Counted from the first letter of the stretch, positions 49,948 through 59,471 are shown. The stretch is DNA of 64,000 nt from Pseudogulbenkiania subflava DSM 22618 (GCF_900177275.1 NZ_FXAG01000017.1:40131-104130), one strand, 5' to 3'. Numbers and translations: made by a program. Notes: generated from the letters alone by a model not told the origin.

Positions 49948-51408
49948 ATGAAACTCAAGAGTCTCAGCTTTTCCGTGATGGTGGGACTGGCGTTCGGCCT
50001 GCCGGTTCCTGCTGCCATGGCTTCGGGCTATCACTTTGGCTCGCAAAGCGTCTCGGGCCAGGGGGCATCACACGCCAACAGCGCCGAAGCCGGGGATGCC
50101 TCGGTCCTGTTCTACAACCCGGCGGGCATGTCCTTGCTCGACGGAACGCAGTTTTCCGGCGGCCTGACCTTTGTCATCCCGGATTCGTCCTATACCGATC
50201 ACGGTTCCACCAACTACCTTGGCCAGTCGACCGGTAGTGGCAATGGTGGCACCTATGCGCCGGATTTTGTCGTGGCGCCATCGTTTTATCTGACCCACCA
50301 GCTCAACGATCGGGTGCACATCGGTCTGGGCATGTTCGTGCCGTATGGCGCCAAGCTGGATTACGGCGGCAATTGGGCCGGCCGCTACAGCCTGGAAAAG
50401 CTTGATATGAAAACGATCAATATCAATCCGTCCATTTCCTTCAAGCTGGACGATCGTCAATCCCTTGGTTTCGGCGTGTCGGCGCAGTACATGGATGCCG
50501 AGCTGGTGCAGGGGGCGGACGCCAAGACGGGCGTCGCCTTGTTGGCAGCCAAGCGTCTGGGCCTGTCGCCGACGAGTCCGCTTGTTCAGGGCGCCTTGGC
50601 CAGCTACGGCATAAGCGGCGACGGCACCGGCACGGTCGACGGTGACGATTGGGGTTTCGGCTGGAACGTCGGTTATATGTTCAAGCTGGATGACCGTACC
50701 CGCTTCGGTCTGGCCTACCGTTCCAAGGTGAACCACACCCTCAAGGGGACATGGGACTGGGACTTCTCCAATGTAACGGGGGCGGTTCCCAATGCCATAC
50801 TCACCGGTTTGCCCATCCTTGGCTCCACGTCTGTTTCAACGTTGGCCGGCATGGAACACCCCGACTCCAACGCCACCGTCAAAGTGGTGACTCCCGAGTC
50901 CGCTTCGGCCAACTTCTTTCACGAACTGAACGACAAGATCGACGTGATGGGCGACCTCACTTGGACCCGTCACTCGCGCCTGAACGAGATTCGAATCCAG
51001 CAGAGCACCGTCAATGGCGTGTCGCAGGGCGACTTGGTGATCAACCAGCAATGGAAGAACACCTACAAGCTGTCTCTGGGGATGAACTATCACTACAGTG
51101 ACAACTTGCTGCTGCGTACCGGCGTCGCCTACGACCAGTCTCCGGTGAAGAACGATAACCTGCGTCATCCCGCGCTGCCGGACAGCGACCGCTACTGGTT
51201 CTCGGTAGGTGCCAACTACAAACTCAACAAGCAGTCTTCGGTGGACCTGGCGTACAGCTACGTCTACTTCAAGGATGGCAACATGAACTATACCGACAGC
51301 TGCAATCCGGCTGGCGGTGCATCCTGCACCGGCAACGGCGAAACCACCAAGGGCGAATACAAGACCAACCTGCAGATCGTTGGCATGCAGTACAACTACC
51401 ACTTCTAA
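49948..51408 (+). CDS. fadL: Long-chain fatty-acid outer-membrane transporter FadL
   Basis: 486 residues. Signal peptide MKLKSLSFSVMVGLAFGLPVPAAMAS, then the N-terminal hatch with SVSGQGASHANSAEAGDASVLFYNPAGMSLLDGTQFSGGL, which is the FadL/TodX signature (NPA motif). The rest is alternating beta-barrel strands ending in IVGMQYNYHF, with the C-terminal Phe needed for outer-membrane assembly. Imports long-chain fatty acids across the outer membrane. AGGAGAGG lies upstream of the ATG. Controlled by the PsrA-type site at 49805, by inference. Confidence 0.95.
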   Translation: MKLKSLSFSVMVGLAFGLPVPAAMASGYHFGSQSVSGQGASHANSAEAGDASVLFYNPAGMSLLDGTQFSGGLTFVIPDSSYTDHGSTNYLGQSTGSGNGGTYAPDFVVAPSFYLTHQLNDRVHIGLGMFVPYGAKLDYGGNWAGRYSLEKLDMKTININPSISFKLDDRQSLGFGVSAQYMDAELVQGADAKTGVALLAAKRLGLSPTSPLVQGALASYGISGDGTGTVDGDDWGFGWNVGYMFKLDDRTRFGLAYRSKVNHTLKGTWDWDFSNVTGAVPNAILTGLPILGSTSVSTLAGMEHPDSNATVKVVTPESASANFFHELNDKIDVMGDLTWTRHSRLNEIRIQQSTVNGVSQGDLVINQQWKNTYKLSLGMNYHYSDNLLLRTGVAYDQSPVKNDNLRHPALPDSDRYWFSVGANYKLNKQSSVDLAYSYVYFKDGNMNYTDSCNPAGGASCTGNGETTKGEYKTNLQIVGMQYNYHF

Positions 51409-51522
51409 ACGCACCACGCGTAGAAGGGTGAAAGAAAGTGCCGGGCCTTGCCCCGGCTGCATCAAGGCAAGGCAGGTATGAGGGGCCTGCCTCACGACCG
51501 TGTTCAACCAACGAGGAAACCC

Positions 51523-53898
51523 ATGTCTCACACCAAATTCATTGTGCGCAAGGTGGCCGTGCTCGGCGCCGGCGTCATGGGCGCGCAGATTGCCGCCCAC
51601 CTGGTCAATGCCAAGGTGCCGACGCTCCTGTTCGATCTGCCGGCCAAGGAGGGGGACAAAAATGCCATCGCCCTCAAGGCCATTGACGGGTTGAAGAAGC
51701 TCAAGCCGTCGCCGCTGGCCGCGGCGGATCTGGCACAGTATATCCAGCCGGCCAACTACGACGATGACCTGTCCTTGTTGAAAGACTGCGATCTGGTGAT
51801 CGAAGCCATCGCCGAACGCATGGACTGGAAGGGGGATCTGTACCGCAAGGTGGCTCCGCACCTAGGGGCGCATACCATCTTTGCCACCAATACCTCCGGC
51901 TTGTCGATCAATGCCCTGGCGGCAAGTTGCCCGGAAGACGTGCGCGCGCGCTTCTGCGGCGTGCACTTCTTCAACCCGCCGCGCTACATGCACCTGGTCG
52001 AGATCATCCCGTGCCTGGGCTCGGATGCGACCATGCTCGACAATCTCGAGCGTTTTCTCGTCACCACGCTGGGCAAGGGCGTGGTGCGGGCCAAGGATAC
52101 GCCGAACTTCGTCGCCAACCGCATCGGTGTGTTCTCGATGCTGGCTACCATCGCCAATGCCGAGAAATTCGGCATCCGCTTCGACGTGGTCGACGACCTG
52201 ACCGGGCCGCGCCTGGGACGGCCGAAATCGGCCACGTTCCGCACTGCCGACGTGGTCGGTCTGGATACTTTTGCCCACGTGGTGAAGACCATGCAGGACA
52301 CCCTGCCCAACGACCCGTGGCACGCTTTGTTCAAATCGCCGGAGTGGCTGCAGAAGTTGATCGCCGCGGGTGCGCTGGGTGCCAAGACCAAGCTCGGCAT
52401 CTACAAGAAAGACGGCAAGAAGATGTTCGTGCTCGATCCGCTCAAGGGCGAGTACGTGGGCGCGGGCGAGAAGGGGGATGATGCCGTCAAGGACATCCTG
52501 AAGATTGCCGATCCGGCGGAGAAATTCCGCAAGCTGCGCGCCAGCAGTCATCCGCAGGCGCAGTTCCTGTGGGCTTGCTTCCGCGATGTATTCCATTACA
52601 TCGGCTTCCACTTGGGCGATATCGCCCATTGCGCACGCGATGTGGACTTTGCCATTCGCTGGGGTTTCGGCTGGAGCGTCGGCCCGTTCGAGACTTGGCA
52701 GGCGGCCGGCTGGCAGCAGGTGGCGCAGTGGATCGACGAGGAGGTCAAAGCCGGCAAGGCGCTGGCTTCGGCCAACCTTCCGGCCTGGGTGCTGGAGTCC
52801 GATCGAGCCGGCGTGCACTTTGCCCAGGGTTCGTACGATGCCGCCGGGGCGCGCCTGCTTGGCCGCTCTACGCTGGACGTCTACCAACGCCAGCTGGCGC
52901 CTGCCAAGCTGCTTGGCGAGGCAACGGCGCCGTTGGGCGAGACGGTGTTCGAGAACGACGGCGTGCGTGCCTTCACCACCGGCGACGACATCCTGGTGGT
53001 GTCGTTCAAGACCAAGGCCCACACCATCGGTCCGGACGTGCTGGAAGGGCTCAATCAGGCGATCAATATCGCCGAGGCCCGTTTCAAGGGCCTGGTGCTC
53101 TGGCAGACCGAAGAGCCGTTCTCGGCCGGAGCCGATCTGCAGTCGATGCTACCGGCGTTCATGATGGGCGATTGGGACAGCATCGACGGCATCGTCAACC
53201 GCTTCCAGGCCACGTCCATGCGCCTGCGCTACAGCCAGATTCCGACCGTTGCAGCAACCCAGGGCTACGCGTTCGGCGGCGGCTGCGAGTTCGTCATGCA
53301 CTGCGACCGCGTGGTGGCCGCGCTGGAGTCGTATATCGGTCTGGTCGAGGTGGGTGTCGGCCTGCTGCCGGGCGGTGGCGGCTGCAAGGAATTTGCCCTG
53401 CGGGCGTCCCAGGAGGCCAGGGGTGATGTGCTGGCGGCGCTGAAGGATTACTTTATGGCGATTGCCACCGCCAAAGTCGCCACCAGCGCGCTCGAGGCGC
53501 AAGAGATCGGCTTCCTGCGCAAGAGCGACTGCGTGGTGTTCAACGCCTACGAGCTGCTCTACGTGGCCAAGCAGCAGGCGCTGACCTTGGCCGAAGCGGG
53601 CTACCGTCCGCCGCTCAAGATCAAGTGTTTCGCGGTAGCCGGCCGGAGCGGTGCGGCATCGATCAAGGGGCAGTTGGTCAATATGCTGGAGGGGCACTTC
53701 ATCAGCGAGCACGACTTTACCATCGCTTCGCTGATTGCCGACGTGATGACCGGGGGCGATCTCGAGGCCGGTACCGAAGTCGACGAACAATGGATTCTCG
53801 ACCTGGAGCGCAAGGCCTTCATGCAGCTCTTGAAGAATTCCAAGACCCAGGATCGTATCGCCAATATGCTCACGACCGGCAAACCGCTGCGCAACTGA
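51523..53898 (+). CDS. 3-hydroxyacyl-CoA dehydrogenase / enoyl-CoA hydratase fusion (FadN-type order)
   Basis: 791 residues, two beta-oxidation activities. The NAD-dependent 3-hydroxyacyl-CoA dehydrogenase part comes first (VRKVAVLGAGVMGAQIAAHLVNAKV with GxGxxG, then GVHFFNPPRYMHLVEIIPC), and the enoyl-CoA hydratase/isomerase part comes last (about 500-700: GADLQSMLPAF, GYAFGGGCEFVMHCDRVVA and LVEVGVGLLPGGGGCKEFALR). This order is the reverse of E. coli FadB and that of the FadN/FadB2 group. GAGGA precedes the ATG at 51523. It follows fadL by 114 bases and precedes a thiolase, so together they form the FadBA-type complex. Confidence 0.93.
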   Translation: MSHTKFIVRKVAVLGAGVMGAQIAAHLVNAKVPTLLFDLPAKEGDKNAIALKAIDGLKKLKPSPLAAADLAQYIQPANYDDDLSLLKDCDLVIEAIAERMDWKGDLYRKVAPHLGAHTIFATNTSGLSINALAASCPEDVRARFCGVHFFNPPRYMHLVEIIPCLGSDATMLDNLERFLVTTLGKGVVRAKDTPNFVANRIGVFSMLATIANAEKFGIRFDVVDDLTGPRLGRPKSATFRTADVVGLDTFAHVVKTMQDTLPNDPWHALFKSPEWLQKLIAAGALGAKTKLGIYKKDGKKMFVLDPLKGEYVGAGEKGDDAVKDILKIADPAEKFRKLRASSHPQAQFLWACFRDVFHYIGFHLGDIAHCARDVDFAIRWGFGWSVGPFETWQAAGWQQVAQWIDEEVKAGKALASANLPAWVLESDRAGVHFAQGSYDAAGARLLGRSTLDVYQRQLAPAKLLGEATAPLGETVFENDGVRAFTTGDDILVVSFKTKAHTIGPDVLEGLNQAINIAEARFKGLVLWQTEEPFSAGADLQSMLPAFMMGDWDSIDGIVNRFQATSMRLRYSQIPTVAATQGYAFGGGCEFVMHCDRVVAALESYIGLVEVGVGLLPGGGGCKEFALRASQEARGDVLAALKDYFMAIATAKVATSALEAQEIGFLRKSDCVVFNAYELLYVAKQQALTLAEAGYRPPLKIKCFAVAGRSGAASIKGQLVNMLEGHFISEHDFTIASLIADVMTGGDLEAGTEVDEQWILDLERKAFMQLLKNSKTQDRIANMLTTGKPLRN

Positions 53899-53909
53899 TC
53901 GCTTGGGAA

Positions 53910-54050
53910 TAATCCTGCTGCGCGTGCCGATCTCCAAGTTGCGGTACTCGCTGTACCACTTGTACAGCTGCGTTCCTCGCTTGGACCTCGGCCCGCTCGC
54001 AACGGATTCTTCCGCAAGCGCTGACCGCAGCCAGAACACCGGCAGACTGG
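53910..54050. repeat. Possible degenerate copy of the AGAACCTGTT-ended element
   Basis: Between the fadB-like and fadA-like genes. CTGCTGCGCGTGCCGATCTC, then a palindrome TGTACCACTTGTACA, resemble the interior and central palindrome (TTTACCACGTGTAAA) of the element at 13737-13878. The terminal repeats are not recognised. Distant relationship only. Confidence 0.4.
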
Positions 54051-54090
54051 CGAGGAGCTTGTCCAGTCTGCTCTCAGGAGAATTGCAAAC

Positions 54091-55293
54091 ATGGTTAAAC
54101 AAGTACAGGAAGCTTACATCGTCGCGGTAACGCGCACCCCGGTCGGCAAGGCGCCGCGCGGCATGATGCGCCACGTCCGCCCGGACGATATGCTGGCTCA
54201 CGTCATCACCGGCGCACTGGCTCAGGTGCCGACGCTGGACCCGAGCCGGATTTCCGACTGCGTGGTGGGCTGCGCCTTCCCGGAGGCCGAGCAGGGGCTG
54301 AATATGGCACGCATCGGCGTGCTGCTGGCCGGCCTGCCGGACACCGTGGGCGGCATCACCGTCAACCGTTACTGCTCGTCCGGCATCAACGCGGTGCAGA
54401 TCGCAGCCGACCGCATCCGCATGGGTGAGGCCGACGTGGTCATTGCCGCCGGTGCCGAGTCGATGTCGATGGTGCCGATGATGGGCAACAAGGTGTCGCT
54501 GAACCCGGCCATTTTTGCCAAGGATGAAAATTATGCCATCGCCTACGGCATGGGGCTGACCGCCGAGAAAGTGGCGCAGCAGTGGAATGTGTCACGCGAG
54601 GACCAGGATGCGTTTGCGGTGGAGTCTCACCGCCGCGCCGTCGCAGCGATAGACGGCGGCAAGTTCAAGAACGAAATTACGCCGCTGGACGTGACCTACC
54701 GTACGCCGAACCTGGACACCGGCGAAGTGATCAGCAAGACCCGCGTACTGGACACCGACGAAGGCCCGCGACGCGATACCTCGCCGGAAGGTCTGGCCAA
54801 GCTGAAAACGGTGTTCGACGCCAAGGGCTCGGTGACGGCGGGCAACAGCTCGCAGATGTCCGACGGTGCTGGCGCAGTGATCCTGGTATCGGAAAAGGTA
54901 CTGAAGGAATTCAACCTCACTCCGCTCGGCCGCTATGTGACGTTTGCGGTCAAGGGCGTGCCGCCGGCCATCATGGGGATCGGCCCGAAAGAAGCCATTC
55001 CGGCGGCTTGCCGCCAGGCTGGCATCGGGCAGGAGGAGCTCAAGTGGATCGAGTTGAACGAGGCGTTCGCCGCCCAGGCGCTGGCGGTCATCCGCGATCT
55101 TGAGCTGGATACGGCGCGGGTCAACCCGCACGGCGGTGCCATCGCGCTCGGCCACCCGCTGGGGGCGACTGGCGCCATCCGCACGGCGACGCTGGTTCAT
55201 GGCATGCGTGATCAGGGGCTGAAAGGCTACGGCATGGTGACAATGTGCATCGGCACCGGCATGGGCGCGGCGGGTATTCTGGAAGTGTTCTGA
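54091..55293 (+). CDS. fadA: Acetyl-CoA C-acyltransferase (3-ketoacyl-CoA thiolase)
   Basis: 400 residues. Last step of beta-oxidation: 3-ketoacyl-CoA plus CoA to acetyl-CoA. The nucleophilic Cys at about 95 lies in VNRYCSSGINAVQIAADRI, the His motif in NPHGGAIALGHPLGATGA, and the second Cys in TMCIGTGMGAAG near the end. AEAYIVAVTRTPVGKAPRG-like N-terminus. AGGAG ten bases before the ATG. FadA versus FadI cannot be separated with certainty, but the partner is the FadN-type fusion upstream. A bidirectional terminator follows. Confidence 0.92.
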   Translation: MVKQVQEAYIVAVTRTPVGKAPRGMMRHVRPDDMLAHVITGALAQVPTLDPSRISDCVVGCAFPEAEQGLNMARIGVLLAGLPDTVGGITVNRYCSSGINAVQIAADRIRMGEADVVIAAGAESMSMVPMMGNKVSLNPAIFAKDENYAIAYGMGLTAEKVAQQWNVSREDQDAFAVESHRRAVAAIDGGKFKNEITPLDVTYRTPNLDTGEVISKTRVLDTDEGPRRDTSPEGLAKLKTVFDAKGSVTAGNSSQMSDGAGAVILVSEKVLKEFNLTPLGRYVTFAVKGVPPAIMGIGPKEAIPAACRQAGIGQEELKWIELNEAFAAQALAVIRDLELDTARVNPHGGAIALGHPLGATGAIRTATLVHGMRDQGLKGYGMVTMCIGTGMGAAGILEVF

Positions 55294-55310
55294 GCGGCAT
55301 GCCCGCAAAG

Positions 55311-55344
55311 AAAAACGCCAGCACACTGTGCTGGCGTTTTTTTA
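55311..55344. terminator. Bidirectional terminator between fadA and the PilZ-like gene
   Basis: ACGCCAGCAC / GTGCTGGCGT stem (55315-55337) with an A-run on the left and a T-run on the right; neighbours end at 55293 (+) and 55358 (-). Confidence 0.92.
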
Positions 55345-55357
55345 TTGAAGACGATGG

Positions 55358-56875
55358 CTATTCGAGTTTGGCCAGCGTGTCGAAGTCGATGTGGGCACAC
55401 TCCTGTAACTCCTGGCTGGGGGACTTGAGTCGTATCTTGTAGGTCTTGCCCTGTGCGACCAGATGCAGTTCCCGTCCCGGTTCGGCGAGTGCCTTGGGAA
55501 TCAGGAACCAGCGCTGGCTCTTGGTAGAGTTCAACTGGGTGATATAGAGAGCGCTGGCCGGGGTGCTGTCCGGGCTGTCGGGCTCGATCAGGGTGATGCC
55601 GGCGGGCTGGGTGCCGAGGATTTCCACGCCGACCAGAGTACCGTTCTTGTGGCGGGACAGGCGGCGAATGATGCCCAGGGCGTCCGAATGCGACAGCGAG
55701 CTGACCCGGATCAGCCGGCCCAGTGCCAACTCTTCGACACTCTTGCCAAGATAGGTCAGGCCCAACCCGGTGGCGCTGTAATCGGTAATACGCCAATCGT
55801 CATTCTCAGGTGGGGCTGCGCGGTCATCGTCCTGCACCTTGGTCAGGTAGGCGATGCGTTCGAAGCCGATGTCGACCGTGGCCGATTCGAGTTTGGGCGA
55901 GCGCTCGGCCTTGCGGTGGGATTTCCCGCCATCGTCGGACCAGCGCACCGCCAGTTTTTCGCAGATGGTAGACCAGTCCTTCTGGGTGAGCCCCAGACCG
56001 AAATTGGCCAGCGCGGAGGGGAGGCGCTGGTCCAGATCGAACATCAGGTCGGCCAGCTTTTGGGTCACCTGTTCGGTATTCCAGTAGCGGCAGTCCTTGC
56101 CGGCCATGCCGCGCAGCATGCGGCGCGGGGGCTCCGGCAAGGCCAGGTTGACGAGGAACACGGTGCGCTTCGGCTGCGGCTGAAAATCGAGCTTCAAGGG
56201 CTGACACAGGATATTCAGCAGCCGGTCGGTCGCGAGGATCTCCGTCTGCTGCATATTGTCGGTCTGCGCCAGGTGCATCATGCAGGCGTGTATCAATACG
56301 GTTTCGCAGCTGACTTCCCAGGGGTGGTCCTCGAACAGCCGCATCGGCGTGCGGGAAAAGTCATGCGCTTCCGCGTACTGGTAGAACCGGTAGGCCTGCT
56401 GCCACACCGTCGCTTCCGGCTTCAGGTAGCGCATGGCGCTCCAGGTGACGAGTTGCTTCTGGTAATTCAAACCACGCAGCGTTACCAGGGCCAGCTCGTC
56501 GCCGAGCGAGGAACCGTTGGATTTTTCGGCCAGGCGCACACAGATGTGATAGGCATTGGCCAGTTCGTGCCAGTAGGCGAGGATGGTGGGGAGGTAGTTC
56601 TTGCTGCCGGGCTTCTGGTCGAGGTAGTCGTTGCGCAGGCGGCGCTGGATGCTGTGAGCCTTTTCATCGATGTACAGCAGCGTGCGAACCCGCTCCTTCA
56701 GGGACATCTTGACGTCGGCGCTGATCTTGGCGACCGCCTTGATGATTTCGACGGTCGCAGTGAAGTATTCGGTTTGCGGCAGATCTCTGACAAGGACTGT
56801 AGCGGAAGGCAGGATGTCGCTTTCCGGTGAGTCTTTGCTCAGCAGGGAGCTGACTAGAGATTTGAAATCGAACAT
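55358..56875 (-). CDS. Large protein with C-terminal PilZ-like domain
   Basis: 505 residues, not recognised as a named family. The first ~350 residues are helical (SLKERVRTLLYIDEKAHSIQRRLRNDY, AYWHELANAYHICVRLAEK, LEDHPWEVSCETVLIHACMMHLAQ) with no signal peptide. From 359 a beta-rich part contains TDYSATGLGL at 364-370, the D-x-S-x-x-G core of PilZ domains, followed by IRVSSLSHSDALGIIRRLSRHKNGTLVGVEILG. The Arg pair RxxxR expected upstream of it is not evident, so cyclic di-GMP binding is uncertain. The window also encodes a diguanylate cyclase and an EAL protein, but not nearby. Confidence 0.75.
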   Translation of the reverse strand: MFDFKSLVSSLLSKDSPESDILPSATVLVRDLPQTEYFTATVEIIKAVAKISADVKMSLKERVRTLLYIDEKAHSIQRRLRNDYLDQKPGSKNYLPTILAYWHELANAYHICVRLAEKSNGSSLGDELALVTLRGLNYQKQLVTWSAMRYLKPEATVWQQAYRFYQYAEAHDFSRTPMRLFEDHPWEVSCETVLIHACMMHLAQTDNMQQTEILATDRLLNILCQPLKLDFQPQPKRTVFLVNLALPEPPRRMLRGMAGKDCRYWNTEQVTQKLADLMFDLDQRLPSALANFGLGLTQKDWSTICEKLAVRWSDDGGKSHRKAERSPKLESATVDIGFERIAYLTKVQDDDRAAPPENDDWRITDYSATGLGLTYLGKSVEELALGRLIRVSSLSHSDALGIIRRLSRHKNGTLVGVEILGTQPAGITLIEPDSPDSTPASALYITQLNSTKSQRWFLIPKALAEPGRELHLVAQGKTYKIRLKSPSQELQECAHIDFDTLAKLE

Positions 56876-57090
56876 GAGGGTGACGCTTTATGAAATTTGA
56901 ATGCCACTGCGTGGCAAGTTTACGCTAGTTTGCATTTGTCGTGAAAGCTGTTCCAAGCAATGGTAGCGGTAAAACTACCGTTGTGGACAGGGGAGCGTGG
57001 CGGTGGAGGGCCGGTGCTGATGAGGGCGGCGGGGTCAGGGCGTCTTGCATCGCAGCGGGTGCCGGCCAACTGGCTCCACAAGGTAGCACG

Positions 57091-57099
57091 TTGGCCGAA
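57091..57099 (+). repeat. Intergenic TTGGCCGAA word
   Basis: Solitary copy in AGCACGTTGGCCGAACGTGG, 15 bases beyond the trpC stop codon (trpC is on the minus strand). No paired copy, though CACGTTGG/CCGAACGTG forms a short local palindrome. Confidence 0.5.
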
Positions 57100-57113
57100 C
57101 GTGGTCAGGCGCC

Positions 57114-57908
57114 TCAACGGCGGAACAGCTGCTCCAGCGCGAGGCCAGGATCCGGCTCACGCATGAAAGCCTCGCCGACCAGGAAGCTATGCACGCCGTG
57201 GTCGCGCATCAGTCGCACGTCCTCCGCGCTACGGATGCCGCTCTCGGTCACCGCGATACGGTCTTCGCCGATACGCGGCAGCAGCTTCAGGGTGTTGTCG
57301 AGGCTGACCTCGAAGGTCCGCAGGTTGCGGTTGTTGACGCCGATCAGCGGGGTGGTCAGTTGCAACGCCAGTTCCAGCTCGGCCTCGTCGTGCACTTCGA
57401 CCAGTACCGCCATGCCCAGTTCCAGCGCCAGCGCTTCAAAGGCGCGCATCTCGGACAGCGACAGCGCCGCGGCGATCAGCAGGATGCAGTCGGCGCCCAT
57501 CGCGCGTGCTTCGTAGATCTGGTACTCGTCGACCATGAAGTCCTTGCGCAGCACCGGCAGCGCGCAGGCGGCACGGGCAGCCTGCAGATACTCGGCGCTG
57601 CCCTGGAAGTATTGACGGTCGGTCAGTACCGACAGGCAGGCCGCGCCGTGATCGGCGTAGCTTCTGGCAATGGCGGCGGGGTCGAAGTCGGCACGGATCA
57701 CGCCCTTGCTCGGGCTGGCCTTTTTGGCTTCAGCGATGACGGCAGCCTGTCCTGCCGCATGCTTGGTGCGCATCGCGGCCACAAAGTCGCGGCGATCATT
57801 GCGGCGTGCTTCAGCGTCGGCGCGGATGTCCGCAAGGGAACGGGTTTTCAGGCAGTCGGCCACTTCGATGTGCTTGGTGGCTATGATGGTCTTCAGGATG
57901 TCGGACAT
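57114..57908 (-). CDS. trpC: Indole-3-glycerol phosphate synthase
   Basis: 264 residues, (beta/alpha)8 enzyme of tryptophan synthesis converting CdRP to indole-3-glycerol phosphate. Family markers: [41 protein letters not shown] (catalytic Lys and Glu), [41 protein letters not shown], and [14 protein letters not shown]. The C-terminal [30 protein letters not shown] completes the barrel. It lies 19 bases behind the yheT-like gene and so probably belongs to that operon. No other trp gene is in the window. Confidence 0.96.
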   Translation of the reverse strand: MSDILKTIIATKHIEVADCLKTRSLADIRADAEARRNDRRDFVAAMRTKHAAGQAAVIAEAKKASPSKGVIRADFDPAAIARSYADHGAACLSVLTDRQYFQGSAEYLQAARAACALPVLRKDFMVDEYQIYEARAMGADCILLIAAALSLSEMRAFEALALELGMAVLVEVHDEAELELALQLTTPLIGVNNRNLRTFEVSLDNTLKLLPRIGEDRIAVTESGIRSAEDVRLMRDHGVHSFLVGEAFMREPDPGLALEQLFRR

Positions 57909-57927
57909 CGTGATGGCAATCTCTCAG

Positions 57928-58890
57928 TTAGGGCGTCGGACCGGCGGCGAGCTGTTGGTCGAAGTAGGCCAGCAGGCGCTTGGGCAGCCAGTCGAGCTGG
58001 CCGGGGAACCGCCCGGTGGGAAAGCCGACGTGTCCCCCTTCTTCCGGCTGTTCCAGCGTCACCCAGCGGCTGGTGTCCTGCGGCAGGGGCAGGGCGCTGG
58101 GAGGAAGGAAGGGGTCGTTCTTGGCGTTCAGCACCAGGGTCGGGGTTTCGATCCGGCTCAGGAAGGGCTTGCTGCTGGCGCGGTCCCAGTAATCAAAGGC
58201 ATCACGGTACCCATGTATTGGTGCCGTGACAAGGTTGTCGAATTCGCGGAAGGTCTTGGCGCGGTCCAGCTTGTAGGCGTCGAACAGGCCGGGGTGGAGG
58301 GCAAGCTGCTCGCGCGCCTTGGGCTTGAGGGTGGCCATGAACATGCGGGTGTAGATCACCTTGCCAAGGCCGTGGTCGAGCTGTGCGCTGGCGGCGGCGA
58401 GGTCCACCGGAACCGAGATGGCGGCGGCGGCGAGCGGCAGGGCGCGGCGGCCGTGCTCGCCCAGATACTTCAGCAACATGTTGCCGCCGATCGAGACGCC
58501 GGCGGTGAGCACCACGGCGTGGCTTTCGGCCAACCTTTGCAGAATCCAGCCGATTTCGGCCGAGTCGCCGGCGTGGTAGGCGCGGCGCAGAGTGTTGCTG
58601 ATACCACCGCAGCCACGAAAGTGTGGCACGACGCCGTGCCAACCACGTGCCTGGACCTCCAGCATCAGCGCCTTCGCGTAATGGCTGTCGCTGTCCCCCT
58701 CCAATCCATGGAACAGCACCACCAGAGGGGCGCCGCCATCGCCATCGATGCAGTCGACGGCGATCTCGCCCCCATCCGGCGTGCTCCATACTTCGCGCCG
58801 GTACGGCGGGCGCGGCAGATGGATGAACAGGGCCGGCCACACCGTCTGGGCGTGGCCACCCTTGAGCCAGAGGGGGGCCTCGTAGTGCAT
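57928..58890 (-). CDS. Alpha/beta hydrolase, YheT family
   Basis: 320 residues. Typical YheT-like N-terminus (APLWLKGGHAQTVWPALF), oxyanion strand VVLFHGLEGDSDSHYAKAL, nucleophile elbow GVSIGGNMLLKYLGE with Ser, and a His near the C-terminus in EEGGHVGFPTG; an Asp in LVLNAKNDPFLP. Reaction unknown; esterase or lipid-related roles are suggested for relatives. Its ATG shares one base with the mogA stop (TAATG), so translation is coupled. Confidence 0.92.
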   Translation of the reverse strand: MHYEAPLWLKGGHAQTVWPALFIHLPRPPYRREVWSTPDGGEIAVDCIDGDGGAPLVVLFHGLEGDSDSHYAKALMLEVQARGWHGVVPHFRGCGGISNTLRRAYHAGDSAEIGWILQRLAESHAVVLTAGVSIGGNMLLKYLGEHGRRALPLAAAAISVPVDLAAASAQLDHGLGKVIYTRMFMATLKPKAREQLALHPGLFDAYKLDRAKTFREFDNLVTAPIHGYRDAFDYWDRASSKPFLSRIETPTLVLNAKNDPFLPPSALPLPQDTSRWVTLEQPEEGGHVGFPTGRFPGQLDWLPKRLLAYFDQQLAAGPTP

Positions 58891-59471
58891 TACGGCACCG
58901 GTTTCTGCGCGGATTTCGGTCGGAAAGCCTTGACCACTGCCTCCTGCGTCTCGACGTAGGGGCCGCCGATCAGGTCGAGGCAGTAGGGTACGGCCGCGAA
59001 AATGCCCGGGACGACGACACTGCCTTCGCTGTCCCGCAGGCCTTCGAGGGTTTCCTTGATGGCCTTGGGCTGGCCCGGCAGGTTGAGGATCAGCGATTGT
59101 TTGCGGATCACCCCCACCTGGCGCGACAGGATGGCGGTCGGCACGAACTTCAGGCTGATCTGGCGCATTTGTTCGCCAAAGCCGGGCATCACGCGGTCAG
59201 CCACCGCCAGGGTCGCTTCGGGAGTGACGTCGCGCAGCGCGGGGCCGGTGCCGCCGGTGGTCAGCACCAGCTGGCAGCCTTCGTCGTCGACCAGTGCGCG
59301 CAACGTGGCTTCGATCACCGGCTGCTCATCCGGAATCAGCCGGGTCAGCGTGGTGAACGGGCTGCTCAGGGCGCCGGCGAACCACTCCTGCAACGCCGGA
59401 ATCCCCTTGTCCTCGTACACGCCCTGGCTGGCGCGGTCGGAAATGGAAACCAGGCCGATTTTCAGTGTCAT
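58890..59471 (-). CDS. mogA: Molybdopterin adenylyltransferase
   Basis: 193 residues. Activates molybdopterin with ATP to adenylyl-MPT before molybdate insertion. The MoaB/Mog signature is present: LVSISDRASQGVYEDKGIPAL at the start and LTTGGTGPALRDVTPEATLAVADRVMPGFGEQMR at about 75-110, then NLPGQPKAIKETL. Overlaps the yjgA stop by four bases (ATGA) and is followed directly by yheT. Length is normal for MogA. Confidence 0.94.
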   Translation of the reverse strand: MTLKIGLVSISDRASQGVYEDKGIPALQEWFAGALSSPFTTLTRLIPDEQPVIEATLRALVDDEGCQLVLTTGGTGPALRDVTPEATLAVADRVMPGFGEQMRQISLKFVPTAILSRQVGVIRKQSLILNLPGQPKAIKETLEGLRDSEGSVVVPGIFAAVPYCLDLIGGPYVETQEAVVKAFRPKSAQKPVP

